Below are positions 28,150-37,122 of a DNA stretch of 64,000 bases, in pieces. Under the pieces are notes generated by a model. That model searched no databases, was not told where the DNA came from, and saw only the letters and a list, made by a program, of their open reading frames with translations. This DNA comes from an uncultured Myxococcales bacterium (GTDB lineage Bacteria > Myxococcota_A > UBA9042), in the NCBI GenBank assembly GCA_903840165.1, contig CAIMEY010000061.1, positions 1 to 64,000 of the forward strand, given 5' to 3'. The translations under genes and the position numbers were made by a program. The first letter of the stretch is position 1. The number at the start of each line of letters is the position of its first letter.

Positions 28150-30552
28150 GTGCGGGCAGGAAAACGCGTGCCGTCAACGGACTGTTCAGCCAAGCCTCCC
28201 TGCAGCGACGGTGCGGTCCAAGCGCCGACGTCGTGGTCCACCTGGGCCTATCGCCTGGCGATCGCGCTGAGTTTGGCGTGGTTTGCAGCAGTTTGCTTGC
28301 GCGGCATCGGCAGCCCCTGGCAATGGGGGCACAACGGCTACAACGGCGCGGCCTTTAGTCAAGCCGCCAGAAATAGCTTGCGCTTCAACCTATTCGGCCA
28401 AGCTTTGTACTACACCGGCCTGGACCGGCCCCCAGCGGACGCGCTTTATACCCATCATCCCATGATGTTGCACGCGCATCTGGTGGTGATGGAAGCGCTG
28501 TTAGGGCCGGCCGAATGGGTGCATCGCCTGGTGCCAGCTTTCTATAGTTTCATGGACTTGGCCCTGCTAGTGATCCTGGCACGGCGTACCTTTGGTCGGC
28601 TTGCATCGCTGCTGACGGCCCTGGTCTACGCCCTGACCCCATTGCCGCTGATCTTCGCCAACATGATCGACCACGAGCAGGGATGCATTGCCTGGACCCT
28701 CTTGATGTTCTTGGCTTTTCAGGCCTGGCAGCGCTCGGGGCGGTGGCCGTGGCTGCTCCTGTGCCTGCTGGCCACGGCGATGGACGCGCAGTGGGACTGG
28801 GCAGCCTATTACTTCATGTTTTTCTTGGCTTTATTTGCCCTGGGCTCCGGGCTTCGCCAAGGTCGACCGTGGCTGCGTTGGCGACCGGCCTGGACCTTTC
28901 TGCTTGTATACACCCTGATCGTTCTCGCCAGTTTCCTTGGTTTCTTTCTATGGATTCAGCGGGTTCGCGGCGGTTTGACCGAGATGGGCAGCGCCTTTGC
29001 CGGCCGCAGTTCCTCGCCCGATTCCTATTTTATCCGTTTGTGGTCGCGGAGTTTGGACCTTCAGGGCCCCTTGGTCATGCTGCTCGGCGGCCTGTGGCTG
29101 CCGTGGCTCGTGTGGCGCGTGCGCAAGGGGCAGGCCCACTTTGGCGATTTCGTCGCCGCGTGCTTTGTGGTCGGTCAGACCATCCACTCGCTGGTGTTCA
29201 AGCAGGCTGGATTCATCCATTGTTACTGGACGTTTTACGCAGTTCCGGCTGTGGCCTTGGGCGGGGGTGCGCTCCTAGCCGCGGCAGCCAAGCAGTTAGC
29301 GGCGACCTGCACCCATTGGCTCAGTCACCGGTCTCGCCTTCAGGTTGGTCTGAGAACTGTGGTTGCGCTGCTGCTGCTTGTGCCCCTGATTGTCGCCCAA
29401 TCTCGCTTTGCTTGGGCACAGTTGCAGTGGGGTGCTGCCACCGGATCGGCCTCTTACGTGGTGCCTTATGACAGCCAGTGGCCCGAATCGCGCTTCTTTG
29501 AGGCGGTTGCCGGTCAGTATCGGCGTGGCGAGGTGCACTACCTGGTGCACAGTTCGCTGCAGACGCGCATCGAACTCGAGTGGTATCTTGATGGACCTAT
29601 TGTGCAAATCGACGATCTGGACGCGGCCAAGGTGCAGGCCTACGCCACCGAACCGGAGCGCCCACCGTCCCCCAAGGCCCCTGTCCCTGAGGCCGTGCAT
29701 CTCCCTGCAGGTGCTACGGTTTTGCTCGTAGACCTGGCCCATGTCGAAGATCGAAGGCATGTCGTCGAACTGGCGGCCGGCCACGCGGCCCAACTGTATG
29801 ACCATCGGTTTGTCGCTGTGGATATCACGTCGCCACCTAAACCATTGGTTTCTTTACGGAGTATCGCGCAACCAAGTTCGCCGGCTTGGCGTTGGTTCGT
29901 TCACAGCCAACAGCCGCCGCTGCAATGGCAGGTGGTGTCGCCGCCGGAACTGCCGATTGTGGCTATCGATCCGCAGGCGCATACCACCGAGCCGGGCCTA
30001 GCGGGCGGCAAGGGCGGCACGGCTTTGCGCTGGACCTGTCCTTTGGGGCAGGTGCTCTCGGGCCTTTCGGGGCGCGTAAATCGCTGGGGAAAATCCCAAG
30101 AACTGGCTGAAATTCAACCTAAATGTCGGTCCTTGCGCCTTGGGCCAGACAACACTATGCGCACGGGTTCCCCAACGGAACTTGGCCCGCGTTATGGGGA
30201 TCAAGACGAGGCCGGCCACTTTGACCTCCGCTGTCCGGACGAACAGTTGCCCGTTGGCCTCTATGGTCATGCCAGTGAGTTTACTGATTCCATTGGTATA
30301 TTGTGCGCACCGCAGGCGGTCGCTGCGCCAGATCGCGGTGGTATTTGGCACGTTGCGCACGCCCCTTTGCAGCGGACTGCGGCCTATGGCGGCAAGGGTA
30401 ATCCAGGCTTTGTCCTTTCCTGTCCAGAGCATACGTTGCTCTGGGGCATCAAAGTTCGGGCCGCGTCGCTGGTTGATGCCCTCGGGCCCGTTTGTGCCCC
30501 GTTGACTGCCGACTTCCTCGCGGGCATTTCTGCAGGCGGATCAAGACGATGA
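28150..30552 (+). CDS. GT-C-type membrane glycosyltransferase with C-terminal CP...C repeat domain
   Basis: 800 residues from GTG 28150 (no clear Shine-Dalgarno). The first 400 residues carry about ten membrane helices, with THHPMMLHAHLVV and an acidic first-loop motif (NMIDHEQGCIAW), as in the PMT/ArnT group of lipid-linked-sugar transferases. After the last helix (LRTVVALLLLVPLIVAQSRF, about residue 410) is a soluble region. Its final 180 residues contain three repeats starting near residues 630, 695 and 758, each with CPxxxxLxG and a closing C (for example CPDEQLPVGLYGHASEF ... GILC). These resemble repeats in secreted Myxococcota proteins and may bind carbohydrate. Its stop overlaps the ATG of a GT2 gene by 4 nt, so the pair likely makes and uses a polyprenyl-phosphate sugar. 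Confidence 0.78.
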   Translation: MRAGKRVPSTDCSAKPPCSDGAVQAPTSWSTWAYRLAIALSLAWFAAVCLRGIGSPWQWGHNGYNGAAFSQAARNSLRFNLFGQALYYTGLDRPPADALYTHHPMMLHAHLVVMEALLGPAEWVHRLVPAFYSFMDLALLVILARRTFGRLASLLTALVYALTPLPLIFANMIDHEQGCIAWTLLMFLAFQAWQRSGRWPWLLLCLLATAMDAQWDWAAYYFMFFLALFALGSGLRQGRPWLRWRPAWTFLLVYTLIVLASFLGFFLWIQRVRGGLTEMGSAFAGRSSSPDSYFIRLWSRSLDLQGPLVMLLGGLWLPWLVWRVRKGQAHFGDFVAACFVVGQTIHSLVFKQAGFIHCYWTFYAVPAVALGGGALLAAAAKQLAATCTHWLSHRSRLQVGLRTVVALLLLVPLIVAQSRFAWAQLQWGAATGSASYVVPYDSQWPESRFFEAVAGQYRRGEVHYLVHSSLQTRIELEWYLDGPIVQIDDLDAAKVQAYATEPERPPSPKAPVPEAVHLPAGATVLLVDLAHVEDRRHVVELAAGHAAQLYDHRFVAVDITSPPKPLVSLRSIAQPSSPAWRWFVHSQQPPLQWQVVSPPELPIVAIDPQAHTTEPGLAGGKGGTALRWTCPLGQVLSGLSGRVNRWGKSQELAEIQPKCRSLRLGPDNTMRTGSPTELGPRYGDQDEAGHFDLRCPDEQLPVGLYGHASEFTDSIGILCAPQAVAAPDRGGIWHVAHAPLQRTAAYGGKGNPGFVLSCPEHTLLWGIKVRAASLVDALGPVCAPLTADFLAGISAGGSRR

Positions 30553-31292
30553 GCGAGATCGACCTGTCCATCGTCATCCCTGCCTGCAACGAGCAGGCCC
30601 GACTGCCGCCGACGCTGGCCGCGGTGACCGCTTGGCTGGACCTGCAAACCTTGCAAGCTGAAGTAATTGTTGTCGATGACGGCAGCCAGGACCTAACGGC
30701 AGCCGTGGTCCGCCAAGCGCAAAGCGCCGATGGCCGTATCCGACTTGTGCAACTTCAGAAAAATCAAGGAAAAGGGGCGGCATTGCGCGCCGGCGTCCAG
30801 CAAAGCCAGGGCAGGGCGGTGCTGTTCTTCGATGCCGACCTGTCCTACCCCTTGGCGTGCGTGGAAGTTGCCCTCAAAGCCCTTGAAACGGCTGATCTTG
30901 TGATTGGCGCGCGGGACTTGGTGGAGGGTGCCGGTCACAGCACCTACCCATGGATTCGCCGGCTCGCCACTGCAGGATTTCAGGGCGTAGTCGATGTCAG
31001 CCTCGGGCTGGGAATTCGCGATACCCAATGTGGTTTCAAGGCTTTTCGCGGCAACGTCGCTCGGGCCTTGTTTGCCGTGCTGACGGTGAATCGATTTGCC
31101 TTTGATGTTGAGCTCTTGTTTGTCGCCCGCCGCTGGCAGCTGTCCATCGCGCGAATTCCCGTGCGCATGACCCATGTCAGTGGCAGTTCGGTCCGTCTGC
31201 TGCGAGATAGTGCGAGAATGTTGCGTGATATTGCGAGGATCAGGCATCGGACTGCCCGCGGTGGCTATCCCAGCCGGCCCGACCACGTGTGA
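30549..31292 (+). CDS. GT2 glycosyltransferase, dolichyl/polyprenyl-phosphate sugar synthase-like
   Basis: ATG 30549 overlaps the stop of the membrane transferase (ATGA), giving 247 residues; the track start at 30492 lies inside that gene. The GT-A fold motifs are SIVIPACNEQARLP, VIVVDDGSQD, GKGAALRAGV and the DXD-type FFDADLSYP (Asp95/Asp97). The acceptor region has IRDTQCGFKAF, which is characteristic of dolichyl-phosphate beta-glucosyl/mannosyl synthases. It should transfer a sugar from a nucleotide to polyprenyl phosphate on the cytoplasmic side for use by the GT-C partner. No membrane helices are visible, so it is likely peripheral. Confidence 0.92.
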   Translation: MSEIDLSIVIPACNEQARLPPTLAAVTAWLDLQTLQAEVIVVDDGSQDLTAAVVRQAQSADGRIRLVQLQKNQGKGAALRAGVQQSQGRAVLFFDADLSYPLACVEVALKALETADLVIGARDLVEGAGHSTYPWIRRLATAGFQGVVDVSLGLGIRDTQCGFKAFRGNVARALFAVLTVNRFAFDVELLFVARRWQLSIARIPVRMTHVSGSSVRLLRDSARMLRDIARIRHRTARGGYPSRPDHV

Positions 31293-31373
31293 CGATGTCG
31301 CCATCGCCTTGAACACGCTAGGCGACGCAATTGCTCGGCAAGGCAAGTCAAAGTTCTTCTTATTACGTAGGAA

Positions 31374-33473
31374 TTACTCATCTGCGTCGGGCGTGCCAGT
31401 CGTGTGCCCGGGGGCCGGCTCAACGATAGGCGCGAGCAACCGACCCGACCGACCGCGCAGGGAGGGGCGATGCGGCTCCGGTGCGGACCAGGACGGCAGA
31501 GGCACGTGGGGCCACAGCGGCGTCAATTCAACGCCTAAGACCGCTGCATCCTTGAGTTTGGGCAGACGGCCAGGCATGGCTTCGAGCCAAGGTCCGGCGG
31601 TCGGTTCGCGCAGGTCGACGGCCAATTCGCCAAGACCTCGTTCAGAAAGAGCGTGACTTATCAAATGAATTTCGACGCGTTGCTGGGCGTATCGTTCCGC
31701 GATCTTGGTCCACTGCGCCGGCGTCGGTTGGGGCCAGGGGTCGGGGCTCAGATTGCGGAGAATTCGCCAGCGACCATGGTGGTATATCTCCACTAAATCT
31801 TTAGGCAATTCGTCCTGCCACGGCGGAGGCCCGCTGCCGAGGTCATCGTAGAGCGCGATGTAGTCATAGTAGCGCCCGTGGTCGCGCCAAGTGAACTGTT
31901 CTTGGGCGTCCCATGGCGGGGCTGGAATCGCTGTATCACGATTGATCACAACGGGTTTTGAGCTTGTGTCTGCGAAGGAATAGGGCACGTAGCCTCGGCG
32001 CAGGACCCCATAGTATTCGCCGATGCCGTTGAAGATATGATATCTAAACCATTGACTTTTTCTCTTCGATCGCAGGGTCAGGACTGCCTTTCCCTCGGGG
32101 ATGCGGCCGTAAGCTTGCCGAATGCTGTCGAATTCCGTCTGCGCACCCTGAAAACTGCGCCAGGTGGTTCGCGCCAAGACGATGCTGGCAGCGATCATGC
32201 ATAACATGCCAATCCACATGCGTAATTGCCGCTTGGGCACCGGCTCAAGGGGCCTCAAGGGCAAGGCCACCACAGCCAGAATCGCCAGCAGCTCAATCAT
32301 CCGGAAGTTGACACCGTGCAACCAGATCGGTTTGAGAAGATGCTGTGGAAAAACAAAGTAAAGACCAGATGTTAGACCGAGAAGCCAGCCCGTGTAGGCG
32401 CTGCCGTCGACCTTCCACCGACCCAGCGGCAGGGGATGTAGTGGCTCGTGGGGCCGGGCGTGGCGCTGGGCGATGGAGGCCGCGATCCAAAGGACCAAGC
32501 CAAAGAGCCAAAGCAGGGTAACCAGTTGACCTGGTTGGGATCCGAGCATCGGTGGGGCCTGTTGAGGTCCGACCGTGTCAAAGAGGCGATCGGCAACTTG
32601 GCGCAAATTATCAACGGGTCCAAGGTGTTCCCCGGCATAAACATTGGTTAGCCGCTGCCAAAACGTGCCTTTGTGCGAGACGCTGGCGGCATCGCTGGTC
32701 ACGACACCTTCGGAAAAAACGAAGTATTTCATGAACCAAGGCAGGAGCACGCCAACAGAAGGCAGGCCCAGGAGACCGTCGCGGATGGGCCAAACCAACG
32801 CTTGCCGCCAGCTCTGCCGGGCGCCAAAGACCAGCGCCAGTAGGGGAATCAGCAGTAAGGCTGCGGACCACAAGAGATAGTGCGTCGTCGCCAGGGCACA
32901 CAGCCATGCCACCACTTGCAGGGCGCGCAGCCGGCTCGGCGACCGCAGATAGCGCAGATGCGCCGCCATCAGCCAAAGGAACAGGGGCAGGGACATCAAA
33001 AAATTGAAGAAACCCATGAAGAAATCGGCGTTGAGCAGCCATGGGAGCACGCCCAATACCAACCAACGGCTGTGACCGGCCGCACGCAGCAGTGAAATGC
33101 TCGCCAGTGGAATGGCCAGCAAACAGGCCGTTAAAACAACACGATTGGCCCACTCTACGTCACGCAGATAGGCCAGCCAATCCACCGCGGCGTAGTACGA
33201 AATGTAGGGAACGATAGCGTGGACTTTGTTGTAATGCTTAGCAAAAACCGGAAGATTGAGGCCGTGGAGAATCGTAATCAAGTGCAGGTGCGAGCCAGCG
33301 TCAACCAGAGGCAGCAGGTCCACCATCCAGATCGGGGCAACTAGGCCTGCGCTCAAGAGAATCGTCAACACCATCCACAACCACGGCCATCGGTCGGTCA
33401 CGGCAGAACGGCTAAGGGGCGACGGCGGCATGGTTGTTCGCTGGGCTGAAAACATGCGGGGTTGGACCAGCAC
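31374..33473 (-). CDS. Polytopic membrane protein, GT-C-like
   Basis: 699 residues from GTG 33473; ATG 33455 or 33431 are alternative starts, and no Shine-Dalgarno sequence decides. About ten membrane helices cover residues 25-440 (for example WMVLTILLSAGLVAPIWMV, LLWLFGLVLWIAASIA, LLAILAVVALPL). The first periplasmic loop has VDAGSHLHLITIL with an Asp/His pair, reminiscent of GT-C glycosyltransferases, but no family-defining motif is certain. A C-terminal soluble part (about 450-699) includes RSKRKSQWFRYHIFNGIGEYYG. It converges with the GT2/GT-C pair on the other strand, so a role in envelope glycan modification is plausible but inferred. Confidence 0.68.
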   Translation of the reverse strand: MLVQPRMFSAQRTTMPPSPLSRSAVTDRWPWLWMVLTILLSAGLVAPIWMVDLLPLVDAGSHLHLITILHGLNLPVFAKHYNKVHAIVPYISYYAAVDWLAYLRDVEWANRVVLTACLLAIPLASISLLRAAGHSRWLVLGVLPWLLNADFFMGFFNFLMSLPLFLWLMAAHLRYLRSPSRLRALQVVAWLCALATTHYLLWSAALLLIPLLALVFGARQSWRQALVWPIRDGLLGLPSVGVLLPWFMKYFVFSEGVVTSDAASVSHKGTFWQRLTNVYAGEHLGPVDNLRQVADRLFDTVGPQQAPPMLGSQPGQLVTLLWLFGLVLWIAASIAQRHARPHEPLHPLPLGRWKVDGSAYTGWLLGLTSGLYFVFPQHLLKPIWLHGVNFRMIELLAILAVVALPLRPLEPVPKRQLRMWIGMLCMIAASIVLARTTWRSFQGAQTEFDSIRQAYGRIPEGKAVLTLRSKRKSQWFRYHIFNGIGEYYGVLRRGYVPYSFADTSSKPVVINRDTAIPAPPWDAQEQFTWRDHGRYYDYIALYDDLGSGPPPWQDELPKDLVEIYHHGRWRILRNLSPDPWPQPTPAQWTKIAERYAQQRVEIHLISHALSERGLGELAVDLREPTAGPWLEAMPGRLPKLKDAAVLGVELTPLWPHVPLPSWSAPEPHRPSLRGRSGRLLAPIVEPAPGHTTGTPDADE

Positions 33474-33789
33474 CCGCTAGTCGACGGGTGCGATGATACG
33501 CAGGCAGTGCCGCTGCGCCAACTTCACGGGCGGCCGATGTCAATCCCAAACCGCGTTCGCCCATGGCCCGAGGGCTTGTTGACGTCGAACAGGCCTGCGC
33601 AACGGCGTCTGTGCCCGTCCGGCTGTCCTTGGCCCTAGCGCCGCACAACAGCTGTTCTTGGTTGTGAAAAATGAGTATATTCAATTGGTTAAATGCTTGT
33701 GGGCGGGCCGCAACGCCTCACTTCCGTTTGCCTACCCGTCCGGCCAAGCGTACCATCACGGCCAGTATTGCTTGCCAAGGAGAATCACG
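33474..33789. other. Intergenic region between divergent genes
   Basis: About 316 bp. The only structure seen is a plus-strand promoter candidate at 33728-33756 and an AT-rich stretch (GTATATTCAATTGG) near 33675. No gene supported. Confidence 0.5.
33728..33756 (+). promoter_or_regulatory. Candidate promoter for the outer-membrane protein gene
   Basis: TTGCCT and TACCAT are 17 nt apart, with the predicted start about 25 nt before the ribosome site of the gene at 33790. Matches are partial. Confidence 0.33.
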
Positions 33790-34986
33790 ATGCACGCGCC
33801 CAAACTACCTCGTCGCTCGATTTTGGCTCGATCTGCCTCGAGTTTCGCCCTCTTTGGGGGCCTAGTGGCGATCGAGCTGGTCGCTTCGGTTCCGGCCAGT
33901 GCCGCCCCGTTTGCAACGGAAGACCTATTTGTCAGCCACACAATGAAATCTTCAAGCAGCGACAGGCACTTTACCGGTGGCGTCAATGTGCAAGTCGCGC
34001 CGGTCAAAGCCCTGGAGAAGAAATTGGTGACCGACCAAGTCAACAACTTTAAGGCCAGCAATCCGGCCATTGCGCCGGTGGTGGATAGCCTCAAGTACGT
34101 CGATACCAAGCAACTCAAGGCGTTAGCGGACAGTGGTCAAGTCGACCAAGTCAAGGCCCTGATTGTGCAGCAGGCCAAGGACAATGGGCATCCCCTGTCG
34201 ACCCAGCAGCAGGATGCGCTAAAGTTGATAACATCCAGTAATATCAAGACGTTGGCGACGGTTGTCGACATCTACAATCAGCCGCCTCAGTCGGCCCTGA
34301 CCTTTAGCCTAGAACCCTATGCCGAGCTCAATACGAAATGGCTGGCCGTCAAGACCCAGGTCGCCGTCGCCGGATTCCACACGGACAGCGGCAATTCCTT
34401 GGAACTAGGCAATATTGGGCTTAGCCTCAAGACCGGCGATGCCTACGGCCCCAGTGGTGCGGCCTTTGGCTGGAGCCTCGGATGTGACGTGTGGCTACCC
34501 ACGGGGACGGCCAATTCGGACGCCGTCGCGCTCAGTAACATCCTGGCTACTCCCCGGTATGCACACAGCTATTTGAGCGCAGCCCCCTTCGCGGTGATTG
34601 GCGTTGACTTGCCCTTTGTCGACCTCATCTTGCGCGGGCAGTTTGTCAACATGACGCCGGTGCGCGACAAAGAAGGTGACATCTTGACGGCCGCGCCGGC
34701 GCAGATGCAGTACAGCCAGATCGGCGGTGCGGTCATCTTGGACGCTGGATTCGTTGGTATTTCTGCGGAGATAGATGGTCTGCAGGACATCAAAAACGCC
34801 CCGAACATGAATAACGTTTGGCTCGGCACGCTGGGGATTCGCGGTTACTTCGCGGTCGTCCAGGCCGGCATCGGCGTGCAAGTTCCCTTGGTCAAGGCGA
34901 CTCAGGCTGCGCACACCTTTGGCCCTGTGAGTACAGGGGAAATTGCCTCGTTCAATGTGCTGGGCAACTTACTGTTCAAGCTGTAG
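33790..34986 (+). CDS. Probable outer-membrane beta-barrel protein
   Basis: ATG 33790 has AGGAG 8 nt upstream and a signal peptide cleaved near ASA-AP (residue 38); the track start at 33658 is 44 codons early. 398 residues. The N-terminal mature part is helical (KALEKKLVTDQVNNFKASNP; DQVKALIVQQAKDNGHPL). From about residue 180 the sequence alternates polar and hydrophobic residues with many aromatics, as in barrel strands (LTFSLEPYAELNTKWLAVKT; YAHSYLSAAPFAVIGVDLPF), ending in ...NVLGNLLFKL. It resembles porin-like or DUF-type outer-membrane proteins, but I cannot name a family. The helical N-terminus may sit in the periplasm. Confidence 0.62.
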   Translation: MHAPKLPRRSILARSASSFALFGGLVAIELVASVPASAAPFATEDLFVSHTMKSSSSDRHFTGGVNVQVAPVKALEKKLVTDQVNNFKASNPAIAPVVDSLKYVDTKQLKALADSGQVDQVKALIVQQAKDNGHPLSTQQQDALKLITSSNIKTLATVVDIYNQPPQSALTFSLEPYAELNTKWLAVKTQVAVAGFHTDSGNSLELGNIGLSLKTGDAYGPSGAAFGWSLGCDVWLPTGTANSDAVALSNILATPRYAHSYLSAAPFAVIGVDLPFVDLILRGQFVNMTPVRDKEGDILTAAPAQMQYSQIGGAVILDAGFVGISAEIDGLQDIKNAPNMNNVWLGTLGIRGYFAVVQAGIGVQVPLVKATQAAHTFGPVSTGEIASFNVLGNLLFKL

Positions 34987-35136
34987 CTCGGCCCCCAAGG
35001 CGGTCCGTAGGTGTCTGACGTGGGACCTATGGTGGCGCCGCGGTGCCGCACCGGGGACCTTCATTGGCCGCTCCACAAGGCTGCGCTCGCTTGGCAACAG
35101 TCGTGATCGTCTTATCTTACAAGGACATCTTGCGTG

Positions 35137-36459
35137 ATGAAACCGACCTATGCCCGAGCCGTCGTTGCCGATGAGGCCGGCCGCATTTTCGATCACCCGG
35201 AACTGGCGATGCTCGGCTGGGACGGCCAATCGTGGCGGCAGCCTCTGCCCGAAGAACTGATTCAGTTGCCCAAGGGCTCTGATCTTTTTGTGCTTCCAGG
35301 GCGAATCCCCTACGCGCTTGACGTCGACCGCGACGAACCGGTGCCCGTGCAGGGAGATGCGGAGACGGGCCAACTGCAGGCGGTTTCAGCATTTGTGGCT
35401 CCAGCCTACGCACGATTGCTGCATCCCGTTTACGAAACCCTGCCCGGCGCTCCTGATCTGACGTTGTATGCCTATACGGCGGTAGGTTGGCTAAACGGTC
35501 GCTTTGTGGTTCCAGCCGTACGCGTCGACGCTGACCAGCGCCAAGATCCCTATCGCTTCGACCTACCCAGCGTCGAACGAGGCGTTCGCGAACTCCGCGC
35601 CCAATTCCCGAAGAATGCGTCGATTCAGCATGTGGAGCACTGTGCGCTGGTCTACCATTGTCGGGCTGCGCAGAACTTCTTCTTAGGGCGTTGGGAAGCC
35701 CCCCTGCCGGCTGCGGCTGTGTGCAATGCGGCCTGCATCGGGTGCATCAGCGATCAGACGGGGTCGGCCGTTGAGGCGAACCACGAACGCATGAAAATCC
35801 CTGCGACTGCAGCTGATTTGGTGGAACTGGCCTGCCTGCACCTGCAGCGGGTGCCCAATGGTGTCGTGAGCTTCGGCCAGGGCTGCGAGGGCGAACCCTT
35901 GATGCAGCCGCAAGTGCTGGAGCAGACCATCCGCGGCATCCGCGCCCGCACCGACAAGGGCGTGATTAACCTCAACAGCAATGCTTCCTTGCCGCGCATT
36001 GTCGCCCGCCTAGCCGATGCCGGCCTGGACTCCATTCGCATTAGTCTGAACTCCGCCCGTCCGGCGGTGTATCGGGCCTACTACCGGCCAAAGGGTTATG
36101 ATTTTCACCATGTCGTCCAGTCGGGCCACGAGATGAAGCAGCGCGGTAGGTACGTGAGTCTGAACTACTTCGTCTTCCCGGGTGTCTCCGACTCGCCGGA
36201 GGAATTCGAGGCCCTTTCGGCCCTCATCAGCGATATCGGCGTCGACCTGATTCAACTCCGCAATCTCAATATCGATCCGGAGCTGTATCTTCGTATTCTT
36301 CCAGAGGATTCGGTTGGCGAGCCCATCGGGATTCTGGCGATGATTCGTCAGTTGCGGGCGCGTTTTCCCAAGCTGCGCTTTGGCTACTTCAATCCATCCA
36401 GGTCCAAGATGGGGCGGTCGGGGCCAACTCCAGGGCAGCGCCTGGCCCTAACACCGTAA
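35137..36459 (+). CDS. Radical SAM enzyme with a long N-terminal extension
   Basis: ATG 35137 (the track uses the GTG just before). 440 residues. The iron-sulfur motif is CNAACIGC, a CxxxCxxC at Cys196, Cys200 and Cys203. It is followed by a SAM-binding GEP-type motif in FGQGCEGEPLM. The barrel continues with GVINLNSNASLPRIV and DSIRISLNSARPAVY. The motif begins about 195 residues in, after a domain with no recognisable fold (VFAPAYARLLHPVYETLPG type sequence), where most family members have it near the N-terminus. No dedicated substrate peptide or partner enzyme is next door, so the reaction is unknown. The next gene (ssb) converges with it. Confidence 0.87.
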   Translation: MKPTYARAVVADEAGRIFDHPELAMLGWDGQSWRQPLPEELIQLPKGSDLFVLPGRIPYALDVDRDEPVPVQGDAETGQLQAVSAFVAPAYARLLHPVYETLPGAPDLTLYAYTAVGWLNGRFVVPAVRVDADQRQDPYRFDLPSVERGVRELRAQFPKNASIQHVEHCALVYHCRAAQNFFLGRWEAPLPAAAVCNAACIGCISDQTGSAVEANHERMKIPATAADLVELACLHLQRVPNGVVSFGQGCEGEPLMQPQVLEQTIRGIRARTDKGVINLNSNASLPRIVARLADAGLDSIRISLNSARPAVYRAYYRPKGYDFHHVVQSGHEMKQRGRYVSLNYFVFPGVSDSPEEFEALSALISDIGVDLIQLRNLNIDPELYLRILPEDSVGEPIGILAMIRQLRARFPKLRFGYFNPSRSKMGRSGPTPGQRLALTP

Positions 36460-36522
36460 TCATAATGCATAAATAGGTTTCGTCGCCCGTCCGGCGGTGG
36501 CGTGTCTTGCTGCCGGTGGCCC

Positions 36523-36579
36523 CAGGGTCCTGCGCTCGGTTTGACGGCGCGCAGCCATCTCCCCTTGCGCAGGATCCTG
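36523..36579. repeat. 13-bp stem-loop in the radical SAM/ssb intergenic region
   Basis: CAGGGTCCTGCGC (36523-36535) pairs with GCGCAGGATCCTG (36567-36579), with one G-T pair and a 31-nt loop. The loop contains CCATCTCCCCTT, also found inside the element at 11107-11118. Confidence 0.7.
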
Positions 36580-36596
36580 AGGGATTACGGGCACTC

Positions 36597-36630
36597 GAAC
36601 CCGCATGGAACTTTGGGTTTGAGGTACTAG
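36597..36630 (-). repeat. R repeat, copy C (34 bp)
   Basis: Read on the minus strand it begins CTAGTACCTCAAACCC and ends ATGCGGGTTC. It matches copy A at 30 of 34 positions. It starts 9 nt after the ssb stop codon in the direction of transcription. Confidence 0.8.
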
Positions 36631-36639
36631 TCGGAGGGC

Positions 36640-37053
36640 CTAGAAGGGCACCGCTTCACCGATGTTGCCGTGGAACGCTTCCTGGGCCATCGGCTGGGGC
36701 GCGTTGGGGGTACCCGCCGTTGCGACACGGCTCAGGAAAGTCACGTTCTTGGCGCGAATTTCCCGGTCATGGTGGTCGCGACCGTCCTTGTCCTTCCAGC
36801 TGTTGTTGTGCAAGTAGCCGTCCACATAGACAAGGCTGCCCTTGTCGAGGTGGTCGGCACAGCGGTCGGCTTGTTTGCCAAAGACCGCAACCGTGTGCCA
36901 TTCGGTCGTTTTTTCAAACTGACCCTCGCCACGCGCGACACTGTAGGACGTGGCGACGCGCAACTTGGCCAAGCTATCGCCAGTAGGCAACTTCTTGATT
37001 TCAGGCTTACTTCCGAGCCGACCGATCAGCAGCACTTTGTTCAAATCTGACAT
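36640..37053 (-). CDS. ssb: Single-stranded DNA-binding protein
   Basis: ATG 37053 with a perfect AGGAGG site gives 137 residues; the track start at 37089 is 12 codons early. The OB fold is typical: LNKVLLIGRLGSKPEI, LRVATSYSVARGEGQFEKTT, EWHTVAVFGKQADRCADHL, GSLVYVDGYLHNNSWKDKDG. The acidic C-terminal partner-binding tip is shortened and altered (GNIGEAVPF in place of DDDIPF), keeping the final PF, and the Gly-rich linker is nearly absent. It binds ssDNA in replication and repair. It lies 69 nt downstream of recA, on the same strand. Copy C of the R repeat follows directly. Confidence 0.95.
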   Translation of the reverse strand: MSDLNKVLLIGRLGSKPEIKKLPTGDSLAKLRVATSYSVARGEGQFEKTTEWHTVAVFGKQADRCADHLDKGSLVYVDGYLHNNSWKDKDGRDHHDREIRAKNVTFLSRVATAGTPNAPQPMAQEAFHGNIGEAVPF

Positions 37054-37122
37054 GACTTCCTCCTTGCCCTGGACACGAACTCCAGCCATGGCTGGACAGT
37101 TTTGACGCAGTTCTCGCTGGAA

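Noticed and set aside
36550-36640. tRNA-like T-arm (GGGTTCGAGTGCCCG on the minus strand)
   Set aside because: The T-stem pairs only 4 bp with an 8-nt loop, and there is no acceptor stem, D-arm or anticodon arm. The segment is part of the R repeat region.
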